Part shown: positions 8,703 through 17,833 of the stretch, piece by piece
How positions within the stretch are numbered: the first letter of the stretch is position 1
Layout: each line of letters begins with the position of its first letter
Assembly: GCF_000349325.1 (NCBI RefSeq)
Contig: NC_020504.1
Location: 248,001 to 312,000, forward strand
DNA length: 64,000 nt
Reading direction: 5' to 3'
DNA from: Streptomyces davaonensis JCM 4913
Lineage (GTDB): Bacteria > Actinomycetota > Actinomycetes > Streptomycetales > Streptomycetaceae
The notes under the pieces: model-generated
Told to the model about the DNA's origin: nothing
What the model saw: only the letters and a program-made list of their open reading frames with translations
The model's database searches: none
Position numbers and translations under genes: made by a program

Positions 8703-8723
8703 GTCACCCGTCAAACAGGTGAC
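8703..8723. promoter_or_regulatory. GTCACC-N9-GGTGAC operator
   Basis: The spacer is CGTCAAACA, and the arms extend to 7 bp (CGTCACC/GGTGACG). It is upstream of the 64-aa gene and 16 bp past the end of the epoxide hydrolase pseudogene. Confidence 0.65.
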
Positions 8724-8738
8724 GAACATGCTGCACGG

Positions 8739-9750
8739 TCATGTCATCGCGTCGACTTCGACAACGGCGTCGGCGAACGCCCGGGGCTGCTCCTGCGGGA
8801 GGTTGTGGCCTGCGTCGGGGACGACATGGTGGGCCCAGGGGCCCGAGAAGTGCGGGGCGTAGGAGCTGCCGTCCGTGGGCGGGATGACGCCGTCGGCCTG
8901 CCCGTCCAGCGTGACCGCGGGGGCGGTGATCCTCGGCTGGCCCAGCAGCTTCCGTTCCGGACCGGAGCAGCGGGGGTCACCGGCGGCCACGGCGAGGCGG
9001 TGACGGTAACTGTGGATCACGACGTCGACGTAGTCCGGATTGGCCCACAGCTCCGCCGCCTGCGCGAACTCGGCCTCGATGAAGCGCCATTCGGGCGAGT
9101 TGCGTCGCCAGACGACGCGCGCCAGGTCCTCCCGGTTGCGCTGGAGCCCCTTTCGCCCGCGCTCGGTGGCGAAGTAGAAGAAGTACCAGTACCCCAACTC
9201 CGTCGCAGGGGTGAGCGGTTCCTGCGCGAGGGCCAGGTTCTGGATGAGGTAGCCGTTCACGGAGACCAGTCCGGTGCACCGCTCCGGCCACAGCGCCGCG
9301 GCCACGTCGGCGGCCCGCCCACCCCAGTCGTACCCGGTGAACAGGGCCTGGGGAACGCGCAGGGCATCCATGAAGGCGACCACGTCCGCGCCGAGTGCCG
9401 CCTGCTGACCGGACCGGAAGGTGTCCGCGTGGAGGAATCGGGTCGCTCCGAGGGATGTAGCAACGGTATCCCCGGCGGACGAGCGCGGGCGCCACCTCGG
9501 CGTAGGAGCCGACCGGGCTGAAGGGCCAGCCGTGCAGCAGGATCACCGGTTTGCCGCGCGTCGACCCCACGTCGTGATAGGCGATGTCCAGAACGTCGGT
9601 GCGGGTGTGCCGCACCGGTCCCAGGTCGCGTTCGGTCCGGCCGGCCGGCGCCGCCGCGGTGCCCGGCAGCGCCGACGCCTGGGGCACGCCGATCGCTCCC
9701 GTCACCGTTGCCGCCGTCATGAGCTGGGTCAGTCTCCGTCTGCTGATCAT
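8739..9750 (-). pseudogene. Tat-exported epoxide hydrolase-like alpha/beta hydrolase, frameshifted
   Basis: The start is ATG 9748-9750 behind GAGGAA. The N-terminus MISRRRLTQLM is a twin-arginine signal, followed by HGWPFSPVGSY (oxyanion region). After GYRCYIP the frame is lost. Compared with the intact paralogue at 13005-14072, roughly a dozen bases coding YLRGHG are missing near 9455-9465. The protein then continues in another frame as ATRFLHADTF, the nucleophile-bearing GYDWGGRAAD, and the catalytic His in DAGHNLPQE. The small deletion leaves no single reading frame. A sequencing error is less likely than with a one-base shift, since several codons are gone. Confidence 0.8.
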
Positions 9751-9808
9751 GTCGCTTCCTCGCGTTCGACCTGGAGCGGGCGAGCAGCGCGTGCACACCT
9801 TCACGCCC

Positions 9809-9829
9809 GTCACCGCTCTGACGGGTTAC
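9809..9829. promoter_or_regulatory. imperfect GTCACC-N9-GGTTAC operator
   Basis: This site has the same spacing as the others, with one mismatch in the right arm (GGTTAC). It lies 59 bp upstream of the start of the frameshifted epoxide hydrolase. Confidence 0.55.
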
Positions 9830-10035
9830 GAGAATCGCGGTGTCAGGTGTCACTGTCAAGGCGACTCCTGGAGAGCGATGACCACGGAGACCAATGACCT
9901 AAAACAGGTCTCCCCTCTCCGGCGATGCGCGAGAAACCCGCAGTCAAACGACGGACGTCCCTTGCGGGGCCGGCGAGGACATTGGGAGACACACATGTGG
10001 TGCCTCACCACTCAGCCTCGACGAAGGACACAGCA

Positions 10036-10869
10036 ATGGCTCGTACATGGTTGATCACCGGCGCGTCCCGTGGTTTCGGGCGCGCTCTGGCGGACGCGGT
10101 TCTGGCGGTCGGCGACCGGCTGGTGGCCACCGCGCGCCGTCCGGAGCAGCTCGCGGACCTCGTCTCCCGCCACGGGGACCAGGTCCGGGCGGTGGCCCTG
10201 GACGTCACCGACACCGCAGCCGCCGACCACGCGGTGCGCGCAGCCGTCGACGCCTTCGGCCGGCTCGACGTCGTGGTGAACAACGCCGGGTACGCCAACA
10301 GCGCGCCGATCGAGGAGATGGCCGAGGAGGACTTCCGCGCCCAGTTCGAGGCGAACTTCTTCGGGGTCGTCAACGTCACGCGGGCCGCTCTTCCGGTTCT
10401 GCGCGCGCAGCGCTCGGGGACGTTCCTCCAGTTCTCCTCCCTCGGCGGCCGGGTGGGCGGCACTCCGGGTATGGGCGCCTATCAGAGCGCGAAGTTCGCC
10501 GTGGAGGGCTTCTCCGAGGTGCTGGCGAGCGAGGTCGCCCCGTTCGGGGTGAAGGTCGTCATCGTCGAACCGGGTGCCTTCCGTACCGACTGGCAGGGTT
10601 CGTCGATGGAACTGCACGCCGTGGGTCCCGACTACGAGCAGACCGTCGGCGCCATGAACACCTACCGGGCGGAGAACAACGGCACCCAGCCCGGCGACCC
10701 GGTCCGCGCCGCCAAGGTACTCATCGACGTCGTCGGCCACGACGACCCGCCGCGCCGGCTCCTGCTGGGCGCGCAGGCCGTGGCCATGGCCCTGGACACG
10801 GGCGAGGCCCGCGCCGCCGAGACGAGGAAGTGGGCCGAGGCCAGCAGCGCCGCGGACTTCCCGTCGTAG
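10036..10869 (+). CDS. short-chain dehydrogenase/reductase (first of three)
   Basis: This encodes 277 aa from ATG 10036. It is a classical SDR with the cofactor site ITGASRGFG, NNAG at VVVNNAGYAN, and the catalytic Ser then Tyr-X3-Lys in FSSLGG and YQSAKFA. The Arg-rich start of strand 2 (TARRPEQ) suggests NADP(H). It begins an array of three parallel SDR genes spaced 94 and 80 bp apart. It is closest to the third; the second differs in its active-site surroundings. The substrate is unknown. Confidence 0.9.
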   Translation: MARTWLITGASRGFGRALADAVLAVGDRLVATARRPEQLADLVSRHGDQVRAVALDVTDTAAADHAVRAAVDAFGRLDVVVNNAGYANSAPIEEMAEEDFRAQFEANFFGVVNVTRAALPVLRAQRSGTFLQFSSLGGRVGGTPGMGAYQSAKFAVEGFSEVLASEVAPFGVKVVIVEPGAFRTDWQGSSMELHAVGPDYEQTVGAMNTYRAENNGTQPGDPVRAAKVLIDVVGHDDPPRRLLLGAQAVAMALDTGEARAAETRKWAEASSAADFPS

Positions 10870-10963
10870 GCCCGCTGCCCGCTCGTACGCCCAAAGGCTC
10901 CGCAGGCCACACCCTTCCTCCCTCTCTCTGTCCCGAACTCACCCGATCCGAAGGAGATCACCC

Positions 10964-11821
10964 ATGTCTCGCAAGACCTGGCTCATCACCGGCGCGTCCA
11001 GCGGGCTGGGCAAGGCCCTCGCCGAGCACGTCCTGGCCCACGGCGACCAGGTGGTGGCGACGGCCGGCTCGACGCGGGCCACGACCGAACTGGCCGCCCG
11101 CCACCCGCAGACCGCGCTGGCGGTCAAGCTCGACGTCACCGAGCCCGCGGACCGCGAAGCCGCGGTGCGCGCCGCCGAGGAGCGCTTCGGCGGCATCGAC
11201 ATCCTGGTCAACAATGCCGCGATCGACTTCATCGGCGCCCTGGAGGAGCAGGAGGAGAGCGACTACCGCCGGCTGTTCGAGGTCAACTTCTTCGGCGCGG
11301 TCGCCCTCACCCGCGTGGTGCTGCCCGGCATGCGGGTGCGGCGCAGCGGTGTCATCGTCAATGTCTCCTCCATGGACGGCCTGGCCAGTCTCGCGGCCAA
11401 CGGCTACTACTCCGCCAGCAAGTTCGCGCTGGAGGGCTTCACCGAGGCGCTCTGGCAGGAGATCGAGCCGATCGGGCTGCACGCGATGATCATCCAGCCC
11501 GGTTCCTTCCGTACCGGCATCGAGAACCGGACCCGGGCGTCCGGGGAGCCCATCGAGGACTACGCGGCCACGGCCGGTGCCTTCCGCGCCATGATGGGCG
11601 GTCTCACTCCGCAGATGTTCCCCGGTGACCCGGAGCGGGCCGCCGCGGCGATCCGCCAGGTCGTCATCGCCCCGAAGCCGCCGCACCGGGTTGTCCTGGG
11701 CAGCGACGCCCAGCGGCGCATCGGCGTCAAGCTCGACCATCTCCGGGCCGAGTTCGAGGCCGGCGAGGAGCTCGCGTACAGCACGGACTTCCCGGGTGCC
11801 GCCGACAACGCGGTGCTGTGA
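10964..11821 (+). CDS. short-chain dehydrogenase/reductase (second of three)
   Basis: This encodes 285 aa with GAAGGAG before the ATG at 10964. Motifs are ITGASSGLGK, NNAAIDF in place of NNAG, VSSMDG, and YYSASKFA. The C-terminal part carries KPPHRVVLGSDA, a segment common in actinomycete SDRs of unknown substrate. It is co-directional with its neighbours and probably in the same transcript. Confidence 0.9.
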   Translation: MSRKTWLITGASSGLGKALAEHVLAHGDQVVATAGSTRATTELAARHPQTALAVKLDVTEPADREAAVRAAEERFGGIDILVNNAAIDFIGALEEQEESDYRRLFEVNFFGAVALTRVVLPGMRVRRSGVIVNVSSMDGLASLAANGYYSASKFALEGFTEALWQEIEPIGLHAMIIQPGSFRTGIENRTRASGEPIEDYAATAGAFRAMMGGLTPQMFPGDPERAAAAIRQVVIAPKPPHRVVLGSDAQRRIGVKLDHLRAEFEAGEELAYSTDFPGAADNAVL

Positions 11822-11901
11822 GCGGTGCGGACCGTCACCACGCCCGCTGCACCAGGCAGCCGGACACATCCCGAACCCGCGACTGAATGCGAGGCATCGT
11901 C

Positions 11902-12720
11902 ATGAGCAAGACCTGGCTGATCACGGGGAGTTCCCGTGGACTGGGCCGTACCCTCGCCGAGTCGGTCCTGGAGGCCGGACACCGACTCGTCGCCACCGCC
12001 CGGCGCACCGAGTCGCTGAGCGACCTCACCGAGACCTACGGCGACCGGGTCCGGCTGGTCACCCTGGACGTACGGGACGCCGCCGCGGCCGAGGGAGCGG
12101 TGCGGGCGGCCGTGGAGACGTTCGGGCGGCTGGACGTCGTCGTCAACAACGCCGGCTACGCCGACATGGCCGCCATCGAGGACATGTCCGAGCGGGCCTT
12201 CCGCGACCAGATCGACGCCAACCTCTTCGGCGTCGTCCACGTGACCCGGGCCGCCCTGCCCGTCCTGCGCGAGCAGGGTGCGGGGCACATCATCCAGATC
12301 TCCTCCGTCGGCGGACGCGTGGGCGTCCCGGGTCTGGGCGCCTACCAGGCGGCCAAGTGGGCGGTCGGTGGCTTCTCCGAGGTGCTGGCCCAGGAGGTCG
12401 CTCCCCTCGGCATCAAGGTCACCGTCGCCGAGCCGGGCGGCATGCGCACCGCATGGGCCGGCTCCTCCATGGCCACCCCTGCGGTCAGCGCGCCCTACGA
12501 GCCCGTGGTCGGGGCCGCCATCGCCCAGATCCGTGGGGCGGACGGCCGCCAGCCCGGCGACCCGGCCCGCATCGCACGGATCCTGCTGGACATCACGGAG
12601 ATGGACCACCCGCCGCTGCGTCTGCTGCTGGGCGGTGACGCGGTCGCCGTCGCCCAGCGCATGGCCGACCGACTCGCCGCCCAGGACGCCGAATGGCGCC
12701 ATGTCAGCGAGTCCGTATGA
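11902..12720 (+). CDS. short-chain dehydrogenase/reductase (third of three)
   Basis: This encodes 272 aa from ATG 11902 (GCGAGG 10 bp before; an ATG at 11887 is in frame but has no ribosome site). Motifs are ITGSSRGLGR, NNAGYAD, ISSVGG and YQAAKWA. The last gives the Tyr-X3-Lys pair. It is very similar to the gene at 10036, which suggests local duplication. A strong terminator follows at 12773. Confidence 0.9.
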   Translation: MSKTWLITGSSRGLGRTLAESVLEAGHRLVATARRTESLSDLTETYGDRVRLVTLDVRDAAAAEGAVRAAVETFGRLDVVVNNAGYADMAAIEDMSERAFRDQIDANLFGVVHVTRAALPVLREQGAGHIIQISSVGGRVGVPGLGAYQAAKWAVGGFSEVLAQEVAPLGIKVTVAEPGGMRTAWAGSSMATPAVSAPYEPVVGAAIAQIRGADGRQPGDPARIARILLDITEMDHPPLRLLLGGDAVAVAQRMADRLAAQDAEWRHVSESV

Positions 12721-12772
12721 CCCGCTGAGCCGGATCACGGGTCTGGAGGGCCGGGACAGCGAGGAAATGCCG

Positions 12773-12809
12773 CGACGGCGGCAGGTGGTTCGCCCACCTG
12801 CCGCCGTCG
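12773..12809. terminator. 16-bp perfect stem-loop terminator of the SDR array
   Basis: Arms 12773-12788 and 12794-12809 pair without mismatch around a 5-nt loop, 53 bp after the third SDR stop codon. Confidence 0.8.
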
Positions 12810-12865
12810 GCGCGTGTGTCGGCGGTCTGTCCCGTACGACCGGGTCATACGGTGATGGTCCTGTT

Positions 12866-12877
12866 CAGTCGAATGAC
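12866..12877. promoter_or_regulatory. CAGTCGAATGAC motif, shared with 21521
   Basis: The 12-bp string is identical to 21521-21532, where it is part of the perfect dyad CAGTC-GAAT-GACTG. Both copies sit near the start of an alpha/beta hydrolase gene (about 140 and 90 bp upstream). This may be a weak operator or chance. Confidence 0.3.
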
Positions 12878-13004
12878 CTCTCACACGTCGGCCGCTCCTG
12901 CTCGCGTCGTACCGTCACATGGCTGATGTGTGCACGTGTGCCACGGGCGAGAGTGTGTGGTGTCGGCCCACCTCGGCGACAAGGCACACGACGGAAGGCT
13001 TCAC

Positions 13005-14072
13005 ATGATCAACAGGCGCACATTCGGCAAGGCAGTCGGCCTGGGCACCGGTGCGGCGGCGGCCTCACTGTCCGGACTGCAGAACAGCGCGTTCGCCACG
13101 ACCGCCGCGCACGAGCCGGGCGGCGCACACCTTTCCGCGGTATCGACCGTCACGCCGGGTACGCACACCGGTTTCGGCGCGCTCAAGCAGGTCAAGGCGG
13201 GTGTCCTGGACATCGGTTACGCCGAGCTCGGACCCGCCCACGGCCCGGTCGTCATCTGCCTGCACGGCTGGCCCTACGACATCCACAGCTACGTCGACGT
13301 CGCTCCGCTGCTGGCCGATCAGGGCTACCGGGTCATCGTTCCCTATCTGCGCGGCCACGGCAGCACCCGCTTCCTGTCACGTCGCACGCCCCGCAGCGCC
13401 GAGCAGTCCGCCATCGCGCTCGACATCATCGCGCTGATGGACGCCCTGAAGATTCATCAGGCCGTGCTGGCCGGCTTCGACTGGGGCTCGCGGACCGCCG
13501 ACATCATCGCCGCCCTGTGGCCCGACCGCGTCAAGGCCCTTGTCTCCACCAGCGGTTACCTCATCACCAACCGCAAGGCCCAGTTGGAGCCCGCCGCCCC
13601 GGCCGTCGAGCGCAACTGGTGGTACCAGTGGTACTTCGCCAGCGATCGCGGCAAGAAGGCCATGGAGAACGTCGACGACCGCATCGACCTGTGCCGCTAC
13701 GTGTGGACCCTCGTCTCCCCCGACTGGGACTTCGACGAGGCCACCTTCCAGCGCACCGCCGAGGCTTTCAAGAACCCGGACTACGCCGCTGTCGTCCTCT
13801 ACAACTACCGCTGGCGGATCAGCCTGATCGAAGGTGAACACCGGTACGACCGCTACGAGAAGCAGCTCGCCGCCCAGCCCCTCATCCACGTCCCCACCCT
13901 CACCCTGGACGCCGCCCTCGACCCCTTCACCCCGCCCGGCGACGGCTCCAGCTACCGCAAGTACTTCACCGGCCCCTACGAGCACCGCACGATCGCGGAC
14001 ATCGGCCACAACCTCCCCCAGGAGGCTCCCACCGCCTTCGCCCAGGCCGTCATCGACGCGGACCGCCTCTGA
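13005..14072 (+). CDS. Tat-exported epoxide hydrolase-like alpha/beta hydrolase
   Basis: This encodes 355 aa from ATG 13005 with GGAAGG before it. A twin-arginine signal (INRRTFGKAV, then an Ala-rich stretch to about residue 35) predicts folded export. The catalytic core shows HGWPYDIHSY (HGWP oxyanion motif), YLRGHGSTRF, the nucleophile Asp in GFDWGSRTAD, and the catalytic His in IGHNLPQEAP. The HGxP plus Asp nucleophile pattern marks the epoxide hydrolase/dehalogenase branch. The intact sequence shows what was deleted from the paralogue at 8739-9750. Confidence 0.88.
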   Translation: MINRRTFGKAVGLGTGAAAASLSGLQNSAFATTAAHEPGGAHLSAVSTVTPGTHTGFGALKQVKAGVLDIGYAELGPAHGPVVICLHGWPYDIHSYVDVAPLLADQGYRVIVPYLRGHGSTRFLSRRTPRSAEQSAIALDIIALMDALKIHQAVLAGFDWGSRTADIIAALWPDRVKALVSTSGYLITNRKAQLEPAAPAVERNWWYQWYFASDRGKKAMENVDDRIDLCRYVWTLVSPDWDFDEATFQRTAEAFKNPDYAAVVLYNYRWRISLIEGEHRYDRYEKQLAAQPLIHVPTLTLDAALDPFTPPGDGSSYRKYFTGPYEHRTIADIGHNLPQEAPTAFAQAVIDADRL

Positions 14073-14108
14073 GCCGACCGGCCTCGCCCTCGGACCGCGG
14101 ACACGCAC

Positions 14109-14141
14109 GCGGCCGGGCAGGAATCAACCCTGCCCGGCCGC
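14109..14141. terminator. bidirectional terminator between the epoxide hydrolase and msrA
   Basis: A 13-bp perfect stem (14109-14121 / 14129-14141). The msrA stop codon (14124-14126) lies in the loop, so the hairpin serves both converging genes. Confidence 0.75.
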
Positions 14142-14576
14142 GCGTGTGTTCAGGACTCGGTACTCCGGCTCGGCCTCCCAGAACTCGCCCGCCGGCACAA
14201 CCTCGGTCACCACCGACCCGGGCCACAGCCCGGACGCCTCTACGTCGGCGATGGTGTCCTGCGCGACGAGCCGCTGCGTGTCGTCGGCGTAGAAGATCGC
14301 CGAACGGTAGCTGAGGCCGAAGTCGTTGCCCTGCCGGTTGCGCGTGGTCGGGTCATGGATCTGGAAGAAGTACTCCAGGATCGCGCGATAGTCGGTGACC
14401 TTGGGGTCGAAGACGATCTCGATCGACTCCGCGTGCTTCCCGTGATCGCGGTAGGTGGGACGGAGCTTGTCGTCGTCGCCGCTGTAGCCCACGCGGGTGC
14501 GCACCACCCCGGGAAGCAACCGGATCAGCTCCTGCATACCCCAGAAGCAGCGCACACCGGGCTCGAATTCCCGCAT
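14124..14576 (-). CDS. msrA: peptide-methionine (S)-S-oxide reductase
   Basis: This encodes 150 aa. The active-site motif is [10 protein letters not shown]; the family consensus is GCFWG, so Gly is replaced by Arg while the catalytic Cys is kept. [11 protein letters not shown] and [14 protein letters not shown] follow, as in MsrA. The enzyme repairs oxidised methionine using thioredoxin. The protein starts almost at the active site, only nine residues before the Cys, so it is a short-N-terminus form. It is divergent from a secreted hydrolase, with two shared operators between them; one sits only 6 bp upstream of the msrA start codon. Confidence 0.9.
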   Translation of the reverse strand: MREFEPGVRCFWGMQELIRLLPGVVRTRVGYSGDDDKLRPTYRDHGKHAESIEIVFDPKVTDYRAILEYFFQIHDPTTRNRQGNDFGLSYRSAIFYADDTQRLVAQDTIADVEASGLWPGSVVTEVVPAGEFWEAEPEYRVLNTRAAGQG

Positions 14577-14581
14577 CTTCC

Positions 14582-14641
14582 GTCACCATCTTGACAGGTG
14601 ACGCGCGTGATGACAAATTCGTCACCAGTCAGGGCGGTGAC
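14582..14641. promoter_or_regulatory. two GTCACC-N9-GGTGAC operators in the msrA/hydrolase divergent promoter
   Basis: Sites 14582-14602 (spacer ATCTTGACA) and 14621-14641 (spacer AGTCAGGGC) have exact arms. Their centres are 39 bp apart, close to the 41 bp seen at ohr. The spacers share a GTCA or TGAC element beside one arm. Confidence 0.72.
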
Positions 14642-14698
14642 ACAGTCCAATGCAGCCGGAGGCCCGCCCGTTGTCGAAACATCTGAGAGGGGTTTGTC

Positions 14699-15550
14699 GT
14701 GCTGAGCATCAAGGGTGGACGCAACCGACTGGTGACGGGTGTGGTCTCGATGGCCACGGCGGGTCTGGCGCTCGGAGCGTTTGCCCTCAGCGGCACCGCC
14801 ACCGGCGCGACGAAGACCACCGGGGCCGACAGCCGCACCAAGCCCACCATCGTGCTGGAGCACGGCGCCTTCGCCGACGGCTCCAGCTGGAACGGCGTCA
14901 TCGCCGACCTGCGCGCCGACGGCTACCCGGTCGTCGCCGCCGCCAACCCGCTGCGCGGCCCGGCCTCCGACGCCGCCGCCCTGCGCACCGTCCTCGACCA
15001 CGTCAAGGGCCCCAAGATCCTCGTCGGCCACTCCTACGGCGGCAACGTGATCAGCCAGGCCGCCGCTGACGACCCCCAGGTCAAGGCGCTCGTCTACGTC
15101 GCCGCGTTCCTTCCCGCCCCCGGGGAGAGCGCGCTGGAGCTCACCAACAAGTACCCGGGATCCACCCTCCCCGGCACCCTCGACCCCGTCACCTACCCGC
15201 AGGCCGACGGTTCCACCGCGACCGACCTGTACATCCAGCAGGACAAGTTCCGCCAGCAGTTCGCCGCAGACGTCCCGGCGAAGCAGGCCGCCCTCATGGC
15301 CGCCGCGCAGCGCCCCATCGCCCAGGCCGCCCTGGAGGAGAAGGCCACCGCGGCCGCGTGGAAGACCAAGCCCACCTGGGACATCGTCACCACACGCGAC
15401 CTGAACATCCCCGCCGCCGTCCAGCGCTTCATGGCCAAGCGAGCCCACGCGCACACCACCGAGGTCGCCGCCTCCCACTCGGTCGCCGTGTCCCACCCGC
15501 ACTTGGTCGCCGACGTCATCGAGCGAGCCGCCCGGTCCACGGTCCGCTGA
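14699..15550 (+). CDS. secreted alpha/beta hydrolase
   Basis: This encodes 283 aa from GTG 14699 with GAGAGGGG as ribosome site. A Sec-type signal spans residues 1-37 (basic start, hydrophobic VTGVVSMATAGLALGAFAL, Ala-X-Ala-like end). The mature part begins KPTIVLEHGAFADGSSW, with the oxyanion HGAF, the nucleophile Ser in VGHSYGGNV, and the catalytic His near AASHSVAVSHP. It belongs to the salicylate-esterase/HNL-like branch of small hydrolases, and its substrate is unknown. It appears to be in the same redox regulon as msrA. A 15-bp hairpin terminator follows. Confidence 0.88.
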   Translation: MLSIKGGRNRLVTGVVSMATAGLALGAFALSGTATGATKTTGADSRTKPTIVLEHGAFADGSSWNGVIADLRADGYPVVAAANPLRGPASDAAALRTVLDHVKGPKILVGHSYGGNVISQAAADDPQVKALVYVAAFLPAPGESALELTNKYPGSTLPGTLDPVTYPQADGSTATDLYIQQDKFRQQFAADVPAKQAALMAAAQRPIAQAALEEKATAAAWKTKPTWDIVTTRDLNIPAAVQRFMAKRAHAHTTEVAASHSVAVSHPHLVADVIERAARSTVR

Positions 15551-15578
15551 CATCCGGGCAGCCCGGGCACTCAGGACA

Positions 15579-15612
15579 GACGCCGTCGCTCCGATCACGG
15601 AGCGACGGCGTC
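15579..15612. terminator. 15-bp perfect stem-loop terminator
   Basis: Arms 15579-15593 and 15598-15612 around loop ATCA, 28 bp after the secreted hydrolase. Confidence 0.8.
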
Positions 15613-15708
15613 GCTCTGCCCGGGCAGGGCGCGATGAGTTTCGGCCGCGGCACAAGTCCATCCCGGTGACCGCCGCAGGGCGCGCTACGGCGCTGCCCCG
15701 CACCAGAC

Positions 15709-16402
15709 ATCACGGAGAACACCAGGACGACCGATCCGGACGACGGAACCGCCGCGCAGCCCGGCCGGCCGGCCACCCATCGTCGACCTCGCCACCTGGC
15801 AGACCGCCCGGGACGAACTGCTGGTCCGCGAGAAGGCCCACACTCGCGAGGGCGACGCCCTCGCCGCCGCCCGCCGCCGACTGCCGATGGTGGAGTGCGA
15901 CGGGACGGTCGAGGTCGTCGGACCCGACGGCGCACCGCACCAAGGTCAGTGCGAGGGCTGCACCACCACGGCCTGGCACCTCAAGGACGCCGTCTACCTC
16001 AACGCCCGCGGGGTCTCCTCCGCCGTCCTGACCACAGGCCGTTGGGACGAGGTCGCCTCCTACGTCGAGTTCATGGGCTACACCCAGCCCTGGTACTCGG
16101 TGCGTGACGTGGACGCGCCGGTCGGCGGCGAGATGGGCTACCTCACCTACTCCACCACCGGCCGGGGCAACGAGCGCGTCAACGGCTCCCTCGGTCTGCT
16201 CGACATGACGCCGTACGGCCGTGGCGAGGCCTGGGAGGGCAAGCCCGAGGGGTGGCCCAAGGGCGGCGAACCGTGCTGGTCGTGGCGTTCGGACGCGGAC
16301 GGGAACGCCATCTGGGGACCCAACAGCCGGCCCGTGCCGCAGTGGACCCGCCCCGGCGCGGCCCCGGTGGAGAGCCTCGGCCGGCGCGGCCATCACCACT
16401 GA
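15709..16402 (+). pseudogene. DUF899 family (thioredoxin-like) protein, decayed
   Basis: The sequence matches the DUF899 family: VDLATWQTARDELLVREKAHTREG, then GQCEGCTTTAWHLKD with the conserved cysteines. Four lesions are visible. The expected start is ATC (15709) rather than ATG. A frameshift near 15771-15778 separates the first 20 codons. About 20 residues are missing in frame between VEVVGPDG and APHQGQC. About 10 are missing between GEMGYLT and YSTTGRG. Both in-frame losses remove parts I know to be present in typical members, so the product would not fold normally. An internal ATG at 15887 leaves a 171-codon open frame. Confidence 0.75.
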
Positions 16403-16418
16403 CGCTCCCGCCGTCAGG

Positions 16419-17219
16419 TCACCGCGCCAACCCGTAGAAGTGCATGGGAGAGTTCGGCTCGAACCCGATCCGCGGGTACACAGGGGCGCCGGCGACGGTC
16501 GCGTGCAGGGTGGCCCGCGTCAGGCCGGTCGCACGGCCCCCCTCGTACAGGGCCTTGCGGGTCACCGCCTCGCCGTAGCCCCGGCGCTGATGGTCGGGGT
16601 CGGAGGCGACGAGCACGACGAACAGGCGGCCCTCGGACTCGACGGTCGCGGCACATGCGACGGGGACACCGTCGCGTACGGCCAGGAACGCGTAGACCTC
16701 CTTCTTCCAGAGCGCGGAGCCGTCCAGGCCGTCGCGGCCGTCCTCCGGGCTGAAGCCGTACGCACGCGAGTTGATGTCCGCGTAGGCCCGCAGCTGCGCG
16801 TCCGTGGTCACGCGCTCGAAGGTGAGCTCCAGATGGTGCGGCTCCGGTACGGGCAGCAGGTCACCGGCCATGCCCGTGCCGGGGAAGGCGTACGCCAAGC
16901 CCGCCCGACGTGCCGCCTCGTCCAGTACGACGCGCGCGTCATCCGCGAGCAGGTCCTCGAAGAGCCACAGGAAGCCCGGCTGATTCTTGGTCCGCATGAT
17001 GTCCGCCGCCTGACCGAGCCGCCGTTGCAGAAGCCCGGCGTCCGCGCCGACGTCGGTGAGGGTGATCGCGTTCCAGAACGCGAACCTGCAGTCCGCCCAG
17101 CGGACGGCGATACCGGGCAGATCCCGGACATCCGCGTTCTTGTCCCGGTCGAGCACCATCGCCCGCCAGACCGTGGAGAGCTGTCCCACCGATTCGACCG
17201 CCAACCCGAAATCCGTCAT
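16419..17219 (-). CDS. GNAT family N-acetyltransferase
   Basis: This encodes 266 aa from ATG 17217-17219, chosen because GGAG lies 6 bp before it (a GTG two codons earlier has no site). The C-terminal half is a GNAT domain with the acetyl-CoA loop SDPDHQRRGYGEAV and the later LHATVAGAPVYPRIGF strand. The N-terminal 120 residues are a less conserved extension. Substrate unknown. It is convergent with the DUF899 remnant. Confidence 0.85.
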   Translation of the reverse strand: MTDFGLAVESVGQLSTVWRAMVLDRDKNADVRDLPGIAVRWADCRFAFWNAITLTDVGADAGLLQRRLGQAADIMRTKNQPGFLWLFEDLLADDARVVLDEAARRAGLAYAFPGTGMAGDLLPVPEPHHLELTFERVTTDAQLRAYADINSRAYGFSPEDGRDGLDGSALWKKEVYAFLAVRDGVPVACAATVESEGRLFVVLVASDPDHQRRGYGEAVTRKALYEGGRATGLTRATLHATVAGAPVYPRIGFEPNSPMHFYGLAR

Positions 17220-17833
17220 CGCCACTCCTCAACTTGTCGTGTGTCCCGGAACGTGTTCTGCCCAGCCCGCCGGACCGTTCCATGCGGGCCCGGGATCCTG
17301 ACCGATGCTCGACCCCACGAAGATGCCGGCCTGGGGAGCCCGGGGCACGCGGGCAACTACGCAGGTCTGCCGCGGAGTTCGAGCGCGTACGACGTCGTGG
17401 GTGAACCGGAGGACATTGGCCGGGTCGTAGCGCTTCTGACATCGTGGTCGACACTCTCCTGAACGGTCTCGGAACACCCTGACATGACGAAGCCGGCGAG
17501 AACACATGTGTCTGCGGTCTATCACGCACACAGAACACGTATGTCATGCCACCGTGTCCTGGCTGGTCAAACCCGGGGAAGTGCGAGCAACAATAGCCAA
17601 AACACGTGACGCCATCGCCTGAGACATCTACTCTTCTCGGTGTGAGGGGGCGGTGGCACATCACGGCCGATCCGCCCTTCCGTCTCCGGACCGCTCGCAC
17701 CCGCGTGTGGCGTGCCGGAAACCGGCTGTGCGGCGGGGCGACGTAACCTCGCTCTTGCCTGGCAGTTCGAGTGCCTGCGCAAGGCGGCGTACGACGCGGA
17801 CGTTGCTTCGGCGGGGAGGAGAGTGGGGGAAGT
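17220..17833. other. intergenic, no gene seen
   Basis: This 614-bp gap separates divergent genes. The open frames in it are shadows without family motifs. It should hold the promoters for the GNAT gene and the LAL regulator. I see no clear repeat. Confidence 0.5.
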
